Below, piece by piece: positions 43,701 through 51,510 of a stretch of 51,510 nt of DNA. The stretch is from Calothrix sp. MO_192.B10 (GTDB lineage Bacteria; Cyanobacteriota; Cyanobacteriia; Cyanobacteriales; Nostocaceae): the NCBI GenBank assembly GCA_030065055.1, contig JASJDS010000006.1, positions 1-51,510 on the forward strand, read 5' to 3'. A model generated the notes under the pieces. The model was not told the origin of the DNA and made no database searches. It saw only the letters and a list, made by a program, of their open reading frames with translations. Position 1 is the stretch's first letter. Every line of letters starts with the position of its first letter. The translations under genes were made by a program, and so were the position numbers.

Positions 43701-45632
43701 TTAAAATGGTTGACTGGTAATAGAGAAATAAATACCATTTTCTTGCAGTGTTCCCTTATCTGAATCCACTCCTATCAAAGGAATCCCCCAGTCCACACGG
43801 ATGGTGAATAAATTTTTCTGCACTAGTTGTAAACCCAAACCAACGGATGCCAAGGTGTTGTTTTTTGGTGTTGTACCGCCACTATTCCAAGTCGTACCCA
43901 CATCAACAAAAGGTACAACTTGCAACAGAGTTTGGGATTTTTTCAGAATTGGTAGACGTAATTCAGTAGACAACAAAGCTCCATTATCAGTCAACAAGAA
44001 ATCTTGACGATAGCCGCGCACACTACCCAAGCCACCCAAACTAAATTGCTCTGTGGGGACAAGAGAGTTATCTGCTAATTGAACATCACCCCGCACCACC
44101 AAAATAGTATCGGGAGCTAACAAGCGTATCCATTGTCCTTGACCCCGCCAACTAAAAAAGCGGCTATCGGGAGCATCATTATTAATAGATGCATTCAAAG
44201 CACCAATACCTATATTAAACTGCGATCGCACCGCAAACACATGACTTTTATCCCGTTGTGTCCACTCTTGGAAGAATTTCAGGGAGGAAATCCGGGTACG
44301 CCCTTCCTCGTCAGCACCAGCAGACAAGGGAAAGGGTGTATCTAACAGGGAAGTTTCACTTTCAGTACGGGATGCGGTAAGTCCTAAGGTAAATTCCTTT
44401 GAGGGTGTTTGCAATAACGGCTGACGGAATGTCAGCTCGTAGTAACGGGATTTGGAAATAATATCCAGCTCGTTAAATGGATCTTCAATTACATTGCTAG
44501 ATGTATTATTATAAGCCAAGCTAAGAGTACCATTCCCTGCATTTACGGGGATAGCATAGTTTATGTCAAAGGCATTACTACCATCGGTATTTGTATAACC
44601 AATGGATAGTTTATCTCCCCATCCTAATAAATTACCTTGATTAAGTTGGGCACGACGGCGGAAACTACCCACACTAGGGGAACGACCATTATCGAAGTTA
44701 AATGTAGTTCCCAAGGTATCGCTCTCAGTTACTTTAACATCCAGGATATTTCTTCCTGGACGGGAACCTGCTGCAAGTTCGGCAGATAAGTTTTGAACTA
44801 GGGGATCTAATTGTAATAACCTTAAAGAGTCCAATAAACGGGGGACATTTACTGGTTTTTTGGTGGCTCTAGCGATACGCCTCCGAATATAGCTGGAGTT
44901 GAGTCTTTTCAGCCCAGTAACATTAATACTTTCTAATCCCCCTTCCACTACCTGAATCTTGACTACCCCATCATTCATAGTTTGTGGGGGAATTAAAGCC
45001 CCAGAGGTGGCATAACCATTATCAATATAAAGTTGTGTAATCGCCGAACGCACTTGAATCAATTCCGCAAAGGATAGAGGACGTTTGGTAAATGGTTCGA
45101 GTACCTCAGCCAATTTTTCGTCACTGAAAACAGTACTACCCTCTACCTGAAAACGCTCCACGGTAATTTTCCCCGGAACCCCCTCAAGAGTGGGAGAAAT
45201 ATCTGGATTATTTTCTGGAGATTGATCGAGTAGTTGTTCAGGGGGAGGAAGTAAGGGGGTATTGAACTGAGTTCCCGGAGTAGGGGACTTAGGGGAAATA
45301 ATATCCTGTGGTGGTGGAGTATTAATATTAGTTGCTGATGTTTGGGGAATTTGAGCAACAAACCTATCGCTCTGACCAACTTTGAGATTTAAACTTGACC
45401 CAGATGCAGGAATATGTTCGAGCTGCCCTGAATTCAGTACTTTATTCGTAGCCAAAGATACGCAATTTAGAGATGCATTCTCCTGGCAATTTAATTGCTT
45501 CCTTCTAGATGATACTGCTTGAGCGCTACCAAAATCTATCAGGAATAACCCTGCGATCGCCCAAAAACATAACTGATTAATCTTGAAATAGAGTAGGGGT
45601 AGATTAAATGTTGATAAATTATATATTTTCAT
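43701..45632 (-). CDS. TpsB/FhaC-family outer-membrane transporter
   Basis: 643 residues. A signal segment (FWAIAGLFLIDFGSAQA) and a proline-rich linker (about 95-150, PPPQDIISPKSPTPG) precede the POTRA domains starting at VERFQVEGSTVFSDEKLAEVLEPF and INVTGLKRLNSSYIRRRIA. The 16-strand barrel follows from about residue 300, with the diagnostic VRGY motif at 538-541 (GLGSVRGYRQDFL) and a terminal Phe. It would secrete a large TpsA exoprotein across the outer membrane. No TpsA gene lies in this window, unlike typical two-partner loci. Confidence 0.88.
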   Translation of the reverse strand: MKIYNLSTFNLPLLYFKINQLCFWAIAGLFLIDFGSAQAVSSRRKQLNCQENASLNCVSLATNKVLNSGQLEHIPASGSSLNLKVGQSDRFVAQIPQTSATNINTPPPQDIISPKSPTPGTQFNTPLLPPPEQLLDQSPENNPDISPTLEGVPGKITVERFQVEGSTVFSDEKLAEVLEPFTKRPLSFAELIQVRSAITQLYIDNGYATSGALIPPQTMNDGVVKIQVVEGGLESINVTGLKRLNSSYIRRRIARATKKPVNVPRLLDSLRLLQLDPLVQNLSAELAAGSRPGRNILDVKVTESDTLGTTFNFDNGRSPSVGSFRRRAQLNQGNLLGWGDKLSIGYTNTDGSNAFDINYAIPVNAGNGTLSLAYNNTSSNVIEDPFNELDIISKSRYYELTFRQPLLQTPSKEFTLGLTASRTESETSLLDTPFPLSAGADEEGRTRISSLKFFQEWTQRDKSHVFAVRSQFNIGIGALNASINNDAPDSRFFSWRGQGQWIRLLAPDTILVVRGDVQLADNSLVPTEQFSLGGLGSVRGYRQDFLLTDNGALLSTELRLPILKKSQTLLQVVPFVDVGTTWNSGGTTPKNNTLASVGLGLQLVQKNLFTIRVDWGIPLIGVDSDKGTLQENGIYFSITSQPF

Positions 45633-46397
45633 AGATTATCTCTGTCTGAAACAAGAGAATTTGGTAAAAAAAGTTGATGTTAACACTCTAAAAAAAGTGT
45701 ATTTACGGATAAATTAATTGACTAACAAGGTCTTGATATCTACTGTTTAGATTATTCCCAAAATACCAACCTAAGCAACACTTGAGCATAAACTGTTACC
45801 CTTTGAAAAAATAAGCCCGTAGACCCATAGTGGCTTTCCGTAAGGTAGGGCAGCGCGTTAGAAAAGCTCCTCTGCAAGAGAGTTCTGAAACGAATTGCAC
45901 GCTCGATAAGCGTAAAACCTTGATATTACTAGTGCTAGGGGTGTAGGGAATGAAGAAAGAGAGAATTTTTTCAAGCACTAAAATTGAATGGGTGACTTGC
46001 GCGTAGCACTATATAGCATTTTTCAGTTGAGTAAAGTACAAAATTTTTACCTCACCCCTTCCCCTCTCCTTGTTAAGGAGAGGGAAATCTTTAGCCCGGT
46101 TGAGGTTATAACTGTATTTCATCCAAATGAAAAATGCTATAGTAAACAGTCTGAAGCGACGAAGTCAGCAATCTGATTAACTCTAACTGCTACGATAGAA
46201 CGCAACTTGGTATTAGTATGGGTTTACAAGCTGACATCTGTGTTTATTTTTTGGTCAGGGACGTATTTAAGACAACAGTACACTTATATGCATAAATACA
46301 TAGTAATATAGTTTGAAATTAGACTTAATTTTTGTTCCTTCAGAGGGAATCATAAATCTGTAATGAACAAAAAATACTTGGAGGAGGCATTAGTGTC
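45633..46397. other. Repeat-rich intergenic region
   Basis: 765 bp with no convincing gene. It contains a degenerate cgggaagcc-type repeat (about 45808-45870) and MITE family 2 copy 2 (46012-46141). A very strong GGAGGAGG ribosome-binding site (about 46380-46387) lies just ahead of the helicase gene. I looked for a RelB-like antitoxin here and found none. Confidence 0.5.
46012..46141. mobile_element. 130-bp MITE, family 2 copy 2
   Basis: Perfect 14-bp inverted ends tatagcatttttca (46012-46025) and tgaaaaatgctata (46128-46141). Reversed, it matches 28673-28799 along its length. Confidence 0.88.
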
Positions 46398-48731
46398 ATG
46401 TCACCCAGAAATATCAAAATTATTCGCGCTGCTTTCCGCGAAATTCAAAAACTTTCACCCTCTGCTTTGTCAGAAATTTACAAAATTTTACATCGTTTGA
46501 GTCAAGGGGATGAAAAACATACCAAACCCCTGAGAGGATACAGAAAGCTATTGCGTACTCGATGGGGTGACTGGCGTGTCATTTGGCAAAAAGAAGGTGA
46601 CAATATTTTAGTGATCAAAGCTGGTAGACGGGGGGGTATTTATGATGAAGTGTTTGATGTATGTAATTATCTGAATCCCGTTACTCCTGACATATTGTCA
46701 GAGCTGCTTCATCCCCAAGGTACAGCACTAGCAGAAAATCCTGCTTATCAGTGGAATCACCAAAAGGATGCTGATTGGTATAAATTTGTGTATGGTAGTT
46801 ACCGCCATTCTCCTCAGCTCACGGATTACCAAAGAACCATACTGGACGAACCACTGACAAAATTACTCACATACCCCCATATTACTACCGATACATTTGA
46901 GGATCGGGGTTGCATAGTTTTCCAAAGTGCTCCGGGGACTGGGAAAACTGTGTGTGCAAGTTTATTTGCGAGTGAAATCCACCGTGCTTATGGGTGGAAT
47001 ACGATGCTAATTGTCCCGGAAGCATTGCGTAGGGATATTGCTGAATATGCGGAAGTGAAACAATCCCTAGAACGGCAGCATTTTTGGTTGGGGACTTTTC
47101 CTCAATGGCTGGGTAAAATTCATCCAGAATTTAACGATAAATTGGCTTCTCCCCAACAGGAATTAGAAGCTTTAAAAAAAGCGATTAAATATACTAAGCA
47201 AACAGATATTAATCATAGTGACGTGTTGCTTTACCAAGCTTTTGTGCTGCAAGAGCAGAATCATAAGCAAGGTAAAAATGTCATGTTTCAAGCTAATGCT
47301 AAACGCATAAATCGTTTATTAAATATTAATAAGAAACATTGGTATAATGCTTTAGCCTGTCGGGTCAGTCGTTTAGATGCGGCTAAATTATTACAAACAA
47401 AAATCCACAAACCAATTACTAATACTGAATGTTCTATCCTAATTGTGGATGAAGCTCAAGATTTGCTGTTAAGTGAATTACAGGCAATTATTGCAGTTTG
47501 TAAATCTTGGATAGGGCAGGGACATCAAACATATCTATGGTTATTAGGAGATTTAAATCAACGCATTAATCCGACTGATTTTACTTGGAATCAATTAAAA
47601 ATTAGAAATAAAATTGAGCTGAAACGTAATTACAGAAACTCTCGACAAATATTAGAATTTGCCAATCAATTTTGTGAAATTGGACAAAAGATTAGCTCTA
47701 CTGTGGGGGCGAAGAAATTACCAGACCCTGCCAAACCAGAGGATGCCTTTGAAACTGGGGAACCGGTAAGGTTATTGGAATGTGCCTCAAAAGCAGAAGC
47801 TTTGCAATTTTTGCAGGCATTGGCAGGGGAAACCAAAAAGGAGGAAAATCGCCGTCATTTACTCCACGATTTAGCTAATGCTGTGAAGGTATTTTCCACT
47901 AAACCCCTGAAATCCTCAGAAAATTTATTGATTTTAAATCCAGAACAAGCCAAAGGGAGAGAATTTGAGGGTTGTGTGGCTTTTTGTTTATTTGAAGGAA
48001 CTGCTACCCCCTCATTAGCAGAAAGTTTTCAATGGTATACCTTACTTACCCGCGCTCGGACTCGGTTGTTGGTGGTGGCAACTACTGCGGAAATCAACCG
48101 GCTAAATGCATTTGGGGGTGATTATTTTAACAATTGCGATCGCGTTGATAGTCAAACCGCGATCCAGTGGATGACGGAAGTTGCCAGTGATATGGATCTC
48201 AACCAAATTACCGATGACGTGCAGCAGCGATTACTCAAACGGTGTAAGAGTGGCTGTTTATACTGGGATACTTATTTGGCATTACAATTTGCCGGGGTGA
48301 AAGATGGGGAACTGTATCAGTGGGAACAAAAAGCGATCGCCCTACTTACCCAACATCCTCCAGAGCTGTTAAATAGGGAACTACAGCAAGCTGAGAATAT
48401 TTCTTTGCGTTGTTTGATTCTCCGGGCAATGCACCGCTCTTGGCAAGCGGTAGAAGCCGCCTCTCCCTTAAAGGATACCGATGTGCCAGAATATGAACGT
48501 CTACTTAAAGGTATTGCTAAAGATTTAGAACGCAAAGGACTTCCTTATGAAGCAGCACGGGTCAGGGCATATTTAGTGGATGGTAACTACAAATACAATC
48601 TACCTTTTTGGCAAGATATTATTCATCCATCCCAACAGCCCAAACCTCTAGTTGCTTTACTTTGCGAAGCCTTTAACGACCGTTTAGCAAATTTTATGTA
48701 TACGCAAAATAGGGAGATGAAGGCGTGTTGA
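46398..48731 (+). CDS. RelE-like domain fused to UvrD-like SF1 helicase
   Basis: 777 residues. Residues 1-90 read as a RelE/ParE toxin fold (AAFREIQKLSPSALSEIYKIL, LRGYRKLLRTRWGDWRVIW, ILVIKAGRRGGIYDEV). From about 140 comes an SF1A helicase: Q-like LTDYQRTIL, Walker A SAPGTGKT (177-184), Walker B LIVDEAQD (348-355), motif III LLGDLNQRI (382-390), motif IV LKRNYRNS (408-415), motif V AKGREFEGCVAF (518-529) and motif VI YTLLTRARTRLLVV (547-560). An unknown helical C-terminus of about 200 residues follows. GGAGGAGG lies about 10 bp upstream of the start. It overlaps the next gene by 7 bp. The toxin part may be an RNase/ribosome-binding or a purely structural module; function unproven. Confidence 0.8.
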   Translation: MSPRNIKIIRAAFREIQKLSPSALSEIYKILHRLSQGDEKHTKPLRGYRKLLRTRWGDWRVIWQKEGDNILVIKAGRRGGIYDEVFDVCNYLNPVTPDILSELLHPQGTALAENPAYQWNHQKDADWYKFVYGSYRHSPQLTDYQRTILDEPLTKLLTYPHITTDTFEDRGCIVFQSAPGTGKTVCASLFASEIHRAYGWNTMLIVPEALRRDIAEYAEVKQSLERQHFWLGTFPQWLGKIHPEFNDKLASPQQELEALKKAIKYTKQTDINHSDVLLYQAFVLQEQNHKQGKNVMFQANAKRINRLLNINKKHWYNALACRVSRLDAAKLLQTKIHKPITNTECSILIVDEAQDLLLSELQAIIAVCKSWIGQGHQTYLWLLGDLNQRINPTDFTWNQLKIRNKIELKRNYRNSRQILEFANQFCEIGQKISSTVGAKKLPDPAKPEDAFETGEPVRLLECASKAEALQFLQALAGETKKEENRRHLLHDLANAVKVFSTKPLKSSENLLILNPEQAKGREFEGCVAFCLFEGTATPSLAESFQWYTLLTRARTRLLVVATTAEINRLNAFGGDYFNNCDRVDSQTAIQWMTEVASDMDLNQITDDVQQRLLKRCKSGCLYWDTYLALQFAGVKDGELYQWEQKAIALLTQHPPELLNRELQQAENISLRCLILRAMHRSWQAVEAASPLKDTDVPEYERLLKGIAKDLERKGLPYEAARVRAYLVDGNYKYNLPFWQDIIHPSQQPKPLVALLCEAFNDRLANFMYTQNREMKAC

Positions 48732-49147
48732 AATATACAGATGAAGAGATTGCTAGACAACTGGAGGAGTTGGGAAACACCATCACCACAGGGATTAATT
48801 CTGCTCGGGATGTTCTCCAACAAGCCCAGCAAATCGAAAACTCCGTCTTAGAAGTTCAACGTACTGTAGGGGAAAAAGCATCGCAAATTGAGGCTAGGGA
48901 ATCGGAAATTGGGGAAATGACCGAGAAAATTACCCAAATGCGCGAGCAAATAGAGCAGATGTTGCAGCAAGTGGAGTCAGCGGTAAATGAGGTGGGTGGT
49001 AAGCAAGGACTACAAGCATTACGCCAACAGTATCAGGCAGAAATTACTATCCTCCGTAAAACCCAGCAACGCCAATTTTTTTGGTTGTTAGCCCTCACCT
49101 TTGGCGTTGCTATGGCGGCAGTATCAGCCATTATCATTCGCCCATAA
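48725..49147 (+). CDS. Tail-anchored coiled-coil protein, partner of the helicase
   Basis: 140 residues from GTG at 48725, overlapping the helicase stop by 7 bp; GGGAG lies about 9 bp upstream. Residues 1-112 are almost wholly helical and heptad-like (EEIARQLEELGNTITTG, ENSVLEVQRTVGEKASQIEA, GEMTEKITQMREQIEQM). A single C-terminal membrane helix (QRQFFWLLALTFGVAMAAVSAIIIR) is followed by only one residue after the basic stop. It would be a membrane-tethered rod. It could recruit or restrain the helicase at the inner membrane; family not recognised. Confidence 0.75.
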   Translation: MLKYTDEEIARQLEELGNTITTGINSARDVLQQAQQIENSVLEVQRTVGEKASQIEARESEIGEMTEKITQMREQIEQMLQQVESAVNEVGGKQGLQALRQQYQAEITILRKTQQRQFFWLLALTFGVAMAAVSAIIIRP

Positions 49148-49433
49148 CTGTATATTCAGATGACTCAATCATCTCATGGGAGTATGGAAAAGCTCGATCG
49201 AACCGTTGATCGATCGCATCTAACTCAATTTGGGGAATCGCTTTCCATTCTTCCCTAGTTATCCAATGAATGACGATGGTTACTTCTGTGGGTTCTGTGG
49301 GATTGAGCCACACCTGTTTCCTAAAAAACCCAGGATAAGTCGATAATGCTGTTGTCCACACTTGTGCATCCTGCTGAATAAATAAGTCCCGGTGTTCCGA
49401 GGGTACTTTAAACTTCAGTAACTCAACAACCAT
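49134..49433 (-). CDS. TIGR03792-like small protein (dimeric alpha/beta barrel type)
   Basis: 99 residues. It matches the pattern of a small uncharacterised cyanobacterial family: VVELLKFKVPSEHRDLFIQQDAQVWTT at the start, STYPGFFRKQVWLNPTEPTEVTIVIHW, and the terminal REEWKAIPQIELDAIDQRF. The arrangement suggests an antibiotic-monooxygenase-like ferredoxin fold. Its 3' end overlaps the coiled-coil gene by 14 bp in a convergent arrangement. Cytoplasmic; function unknown. Confidence 0.8.
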   Translation of the reverse strand: MVVELLKFKVPSEHRDLFIQQDAQVWTTALSTYPGFFRKQVWLNPTEPTEVTIVIHWITREEWKAIPQIELDAIDQRFDRAFPYSHEMIESSEYTVMGE

Positions 49434-49564
49434 GTATTTTCATTCCCCATCTGGTTTTGCCACAATATAGTTAGTTATAAACTAGAACAATTCCTTAGCA
49501 TAGCTTGATTAGCTACACTTAAAAACAGGAGTTGGCTATTTGAAAAACATTACAGGAAGGGAGT

Positions 49565-49888
49565 ATGGATAACAATAACTGGATGCAACAATTGGTAATG
49601 CTCGGTATTGGCACAACATCTTTGGTAGCTGACAAACTCAAGGAAGCCAGCGAACAACTAGTCAAGGATGGCAAACTCGATCCCGAGCAAGCCAAGGCGG
49701 TTATGGATGATATGGTAGAGCAATTAAAGTCCGAGCAGGGTACTTGGGAAGCCCAAATGCAAAGACAAATGCGAAATATGATGCAAGATTTAGGGGTAGC
49801 TCGTCAAAATGAAGTGGATGAGTTACGGGGAAGAATTGACCGACTAGAACGTCAAGTGAGAGATTTAGAAAATAAGCTTTGGCGGTAA
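49565..49888 (+). CDS. Phasin-like small coiled-coil protein
   Basis: 107 residues. Hydrophobic LVMLGIGTTSLVADKL at the N-terminus is followed by KEASEQLVKDGKLDPEQAKAVMDDMV, then a coiled coil ending EVDELRGRIDRLERQVRDLENKLW. This layout matches cyanobacterial small phasin/PhaF-like proteins that coat polyhydroxyalkanoate granules or act as small scaffolds. GGAAGGGAG lies just before the ATG. Specific assignment to PHA granules is inferred. Confidence 0.7.
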   Translation: MDNNNWMQQLVMLGIGTTSLVADKLKEASEQLVKDGKLDPEQAKAVMDDMVEQLKSEQGTWEAQMQRQMRNMMQDLGVARQNEVDELRGRIDRLERQVRDLENKLWR

Positions 49889-49966
49889 ATAAGCATTTCT
49901 GATGTGAACTAAGTCTGTCCTACTGATAATCTAGTTGTCGAACCACCTCAGTAGGAAGGAATAATT

Positions 49967-50485
49967 TTGAAAGCGATTTTACTTAGCTTGGGCTTGATGC
50001 TTCTATGCGTGGTTGTGTTGGTAGTAGCACAAATCGGTGGTACACCACAAAATACCGCTATTGCATCACAGTTGACTACTGACACAACAAGCCCCACCAT
50101 TGAAACTGACAAAAATACCCTAATTGCAAAAAATCAAATGTCTGATACCATTACCACCGCCTCTGGATTAAAGTACGAAGTTATTAAAGAAGGTGACGGT
50201 GCTACTCCCGAAACCGGAAAAACAGTTACAGTTCACTATACTGGAACCCTAGAAGACGGAACCAAGTTTGATAGTTCCCGCGATCGCAACAGTCCTTTTA
50301 GCTTTAAAATCGGTGTTGGACAAGTAATTAAAGGTTGGGATGAAGGTGTGGGAACTATGAAGGTAGGAGAACGCCGTAAGCTCATCATCCCCCCTGATTT
50401 GGGTTATGGTTCCCGTGGTGCTGGTGGGGTGATTCCCCCCAATGCTACCCTGATTTTTGATGTGGAATTGTTGAGTATTAGTTAA
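49967..50485 (+). CDS. FKBP-type peptidyl-prolyl isomerase, membrane-anchored
   Basis: 172 residues from TTG at 49967, with AGGAAGGA 6 bp before it. The N-terminal hydrophobic segment [21 protein letters not shown] is a signal anchor. The C-terminal FKBP domain (about 65-172) has the core residues: [50 protein letters not shown] and [13 protein letters not shown]. It catalyses proline isomerisation of exported proteins, probably at the thylakoid lumen or periplasm. Confidence 0.92.
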   Translation: MKAILLSLGLMLLCVVVLVVAQIGGTPQNTAIASQLTTDTTSPTIETDKNTLIAKNQMSDTITTASGLKYEVIKEGDGATPETGKTVTVHYTGTLEDGTKFDSSRDRNSPFSFKIGVGQVIKGWDEGVGTMKVGERRKLIIPPDLGYGSRGAGGVIPPNATLIFDVELLSIS

Positions 50486-50495
50486 TTGTTATTTG

Positions 50496-50533
50496 TTATT
50501 GGTTATTAGTTGTGAATAACTAATGACCAATAA
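50496..50533. terminator. Bidirectional hairpin between convergent genes
   Basis: ttattggttattagtt and aactaatgaccaataa (50496-50511, 50518-50533) form a near-perfect inverted repeat between the convergent FKBP and DM13 genes. AT-rich; termination is inferred. Confidence 0.5.
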
Positions 50534-50554
50534 CTAAAGAAAAGCATACTATTT

Positions 50555-51028
50555 CTAGGCATTTTGTAAGCTAGCGTAACCAAAAGTTGCATTAAATTCT
50601 TCACACCAGATGCCTACAGATTTATAATTATCTAGGTTTACACTATCAGGAATCATATACATCTGTTCTCCCTTGAATTTTTTGATTTCTGCCAGTGTTA
50701 TGTAGTTTCCTTCTTTGATATTTGCAGGGACACTGGTGTTTTTATGTAAAATAACCTTGACATCGGGACCATTACCTGTAATAAAGGCTTGATTGAATTT
50801 GAGATAGCGTTTACCGTTGATGTTGACAATCTTGGCTTTACCTGTGGTGGCTTTTTCGGCTTTGACAAAGTTACCGGATGCAATTAATGATGTGGGTTTA
50901 GCTGCAACTGTGGTGGCTTGTGTGGCTTTAATTGCTTGGGCTGGTTGTGCGTTGATTGCTAATTGTCCCAAACCGCCAAATAATAGAATAGATGCAATGG
51001 TGGAAGTTGCTAATGGGTTGAGTTTCAT
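50555..51028 (-). CDS. Secreted DM13-domain protein
   Basis: 157 residues. The signal peptide (1-32, SILLFGGLGQLAINAQPAQA) ends near QA. The DM13 domain (about 50-157) starts with SGNFVKAEKATTGKAKIVN, includes FITGNGPDVKVILHK, and ends in SVGIWCEEFNATFGYASL, with the characteristic Cys within IWCEEF. DM13 domains may bind or oxidise small electron carriers. Function in cyanobacteria is not established. Confidence 0.88.
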   Translation of the reverse strand: MKLNPLATSTIASILLFGGLGQLAINAQPAQAIKATQATTVAAKPTSLIASGNFVKAEKATTGKAKIVNINGKRYLKFNQAFITGNGPDVKVILHKNTSVPANIKEGNYITLAEIKKFKGEQMYMIPDSVNLDNYKSVGIWCEEFNATFGYASLQNA

Positions 51029-51304
51029 GGGATGTTACCTCGGAGTGAATTTGTTTGTGTCCTTTTGCTTGATTACTAATATCGGGGATAACTCTGAGGG
51101 ACTAGTGATGGGTAACTTAAGTAAAGCTAAGAGTTTTATGAGAAAACTGAGAAAGTATAGCAGCTTTGCTGGAGGCAGTAGGCAGAGGGCAGAAGGGAAA
51201 AGCTTGCTATGTCTTCATTCTGGATTCTCAATTTGTCCTAACCTTTAACCGTAGTGCTATATCTTCCTAGCAATCCTATTTGATTTGTAAAAATGGAAAG
51301 ACTC
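51029..51304. other. Intergenic, no gene recognised
   Basis: Non-coding sequence upstream of the DM13 gene. It contains a short purine-rich ggcagtaggcagagggcaga segment (51174-51193) and no recognisable gene or strong hairpin. Confidence 0.35.
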
Positions 51305-51359
51305 AGATCCCCGACTTTTCCCAAAAGTCGGGGATCTTAATATCAAAAGTCGGGGATCT
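51305..51359. repeat. agatccccgac palindrome plus an extra half-copy
   Basis: A palindrome with arms agatccccgactttt (51305-51319) and aaaagtcggggatct (51323-51337), followed by a second right arm (51345-51359). It is the third locus of the family at 9261 and 34426. Confidence 0.9.
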
Positions 51360-51477
51360 TATAGAAACTAATCGAAGTCCAAAACTCAAGTGCCTTAAGG
51401 CAGGAGATGTAGGACGAGGTAGCACTTTGGCTGTGCCTTTAAATGATAAAATACCAATAGTCAGTATAAGACATTAA
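51360..51477 (+). pseudogene. Possible transposase C-terminal fragment
   Basis: About 38 open codons (IETNRSPKLKCLKAGDV, GRGSTLAVPLNDKIPIVSI) run out of the palindrome to a stop at 51475-51477. They are followed by a small hairpin, ccgag/ctcgg (51484-51498). The context could be the 3' end of an IS200/IS605-type TnpB gene and its right end, but the similarity is only impressionistic. Confidence 0.2.
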
Positions 51478-51510
51478 AACCTACCGAGGGACTCTCGGAA
51501 AGTATACGCC

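Noticed and set aside
45988-46176. Small ORF upstream of the helicase as a possible antitoxin
   Set aside because: It lies across MITE family 2 and shows no RelB/HTH features.

Overview
The window looks like chromosome from a filamentous, Nostocales-type cyanobacterium. The evidence is dense HIP1 octamers (gcgatcgc), heptanucleotide short tandem repeats, several families of small palindromic or MITE-like repeats, and cyanobacterial-type genes (a TIGR03792-like protein, a small phasin-like protein, FecR/outer-membrane barrel proteins, a large exopolysaccharide cluster). Gene assignments rest on reading motifs and overall protein layout; no database search was possible.

Layout. 1-4413: a truncated IS607-type recombinase fragment, a FecR-domain protein with a Pro/Gln-rich repeat tail, a divergent outer-membrane beta-barrel protein, and the remnant of a TPR gene. 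4414-9239: an Ap4A phosphorylase-like gene, then a phosphonate/phosphite-type ABC transporter (phnD, phnC, two phnE) split by a roughly 390-bp non-coding IS605-like element. 9324-27692: a minus-strand exopolysaccharide cluster. In transcription order it runs BY-kinase/co-polymerase, GNAT/FemAB-like protein, Wzx, Wzy, a series of GT4/GT2 glycosyltransferases, a WecG/TagA transferase, a Tat-exported GH10 enzyme, a priming glycosylphosphotransferase and a PIG-L deacetylase. The glycosyltransferase part carries a tandem segmental duplication whose eroded junction is still readable. 27693-31220: a repeat-rich stretch with a 2H phosphoesterase, a membrane protein and octamer and heptamer microsatellites. 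31221-36563: an RND efflux pump and adaptor divergent from a padR regulator, with a perfect 30-bp palindrome between them. 36769-38805: ligA. 38806-41992: a three-gene overlapping module (P-loop ATPase plus two unrecognised proteins) bracketed by repeats. 41993-45632: a MATE exporter and a TpsB/FhaC-type outer-membrane transporter with no visible partner. 46398-49147: a RelE-like/UvrD-like helicase fusion overlapping a tail-anchored coiled-coil gene. 49134-51510: a TIGR03792-like protein, a phasin-like protein, an FKBP isomerase, a DM13 protein and terminal repeats.

How the genes work together. The EPS cluster contains the core of a Wzx/Wzy pathway: priming, glycosyl transfer, flipping, polymerisation, chain-length control, and possible tailoring by GH10 and deacetylase. 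The PadR palindrome suggests drug- or metabolite-responsive control of the RND pump. The two best candidates for undescribed systems are the ATPase module at 39183-41524 and the RelE-helicase/coiled-coil pair at 46398-49147. Both are compact, translationally coupled operons lying beside MITE clusters, consistent with accessory (possibly defence or stress) functions; that role is inference.
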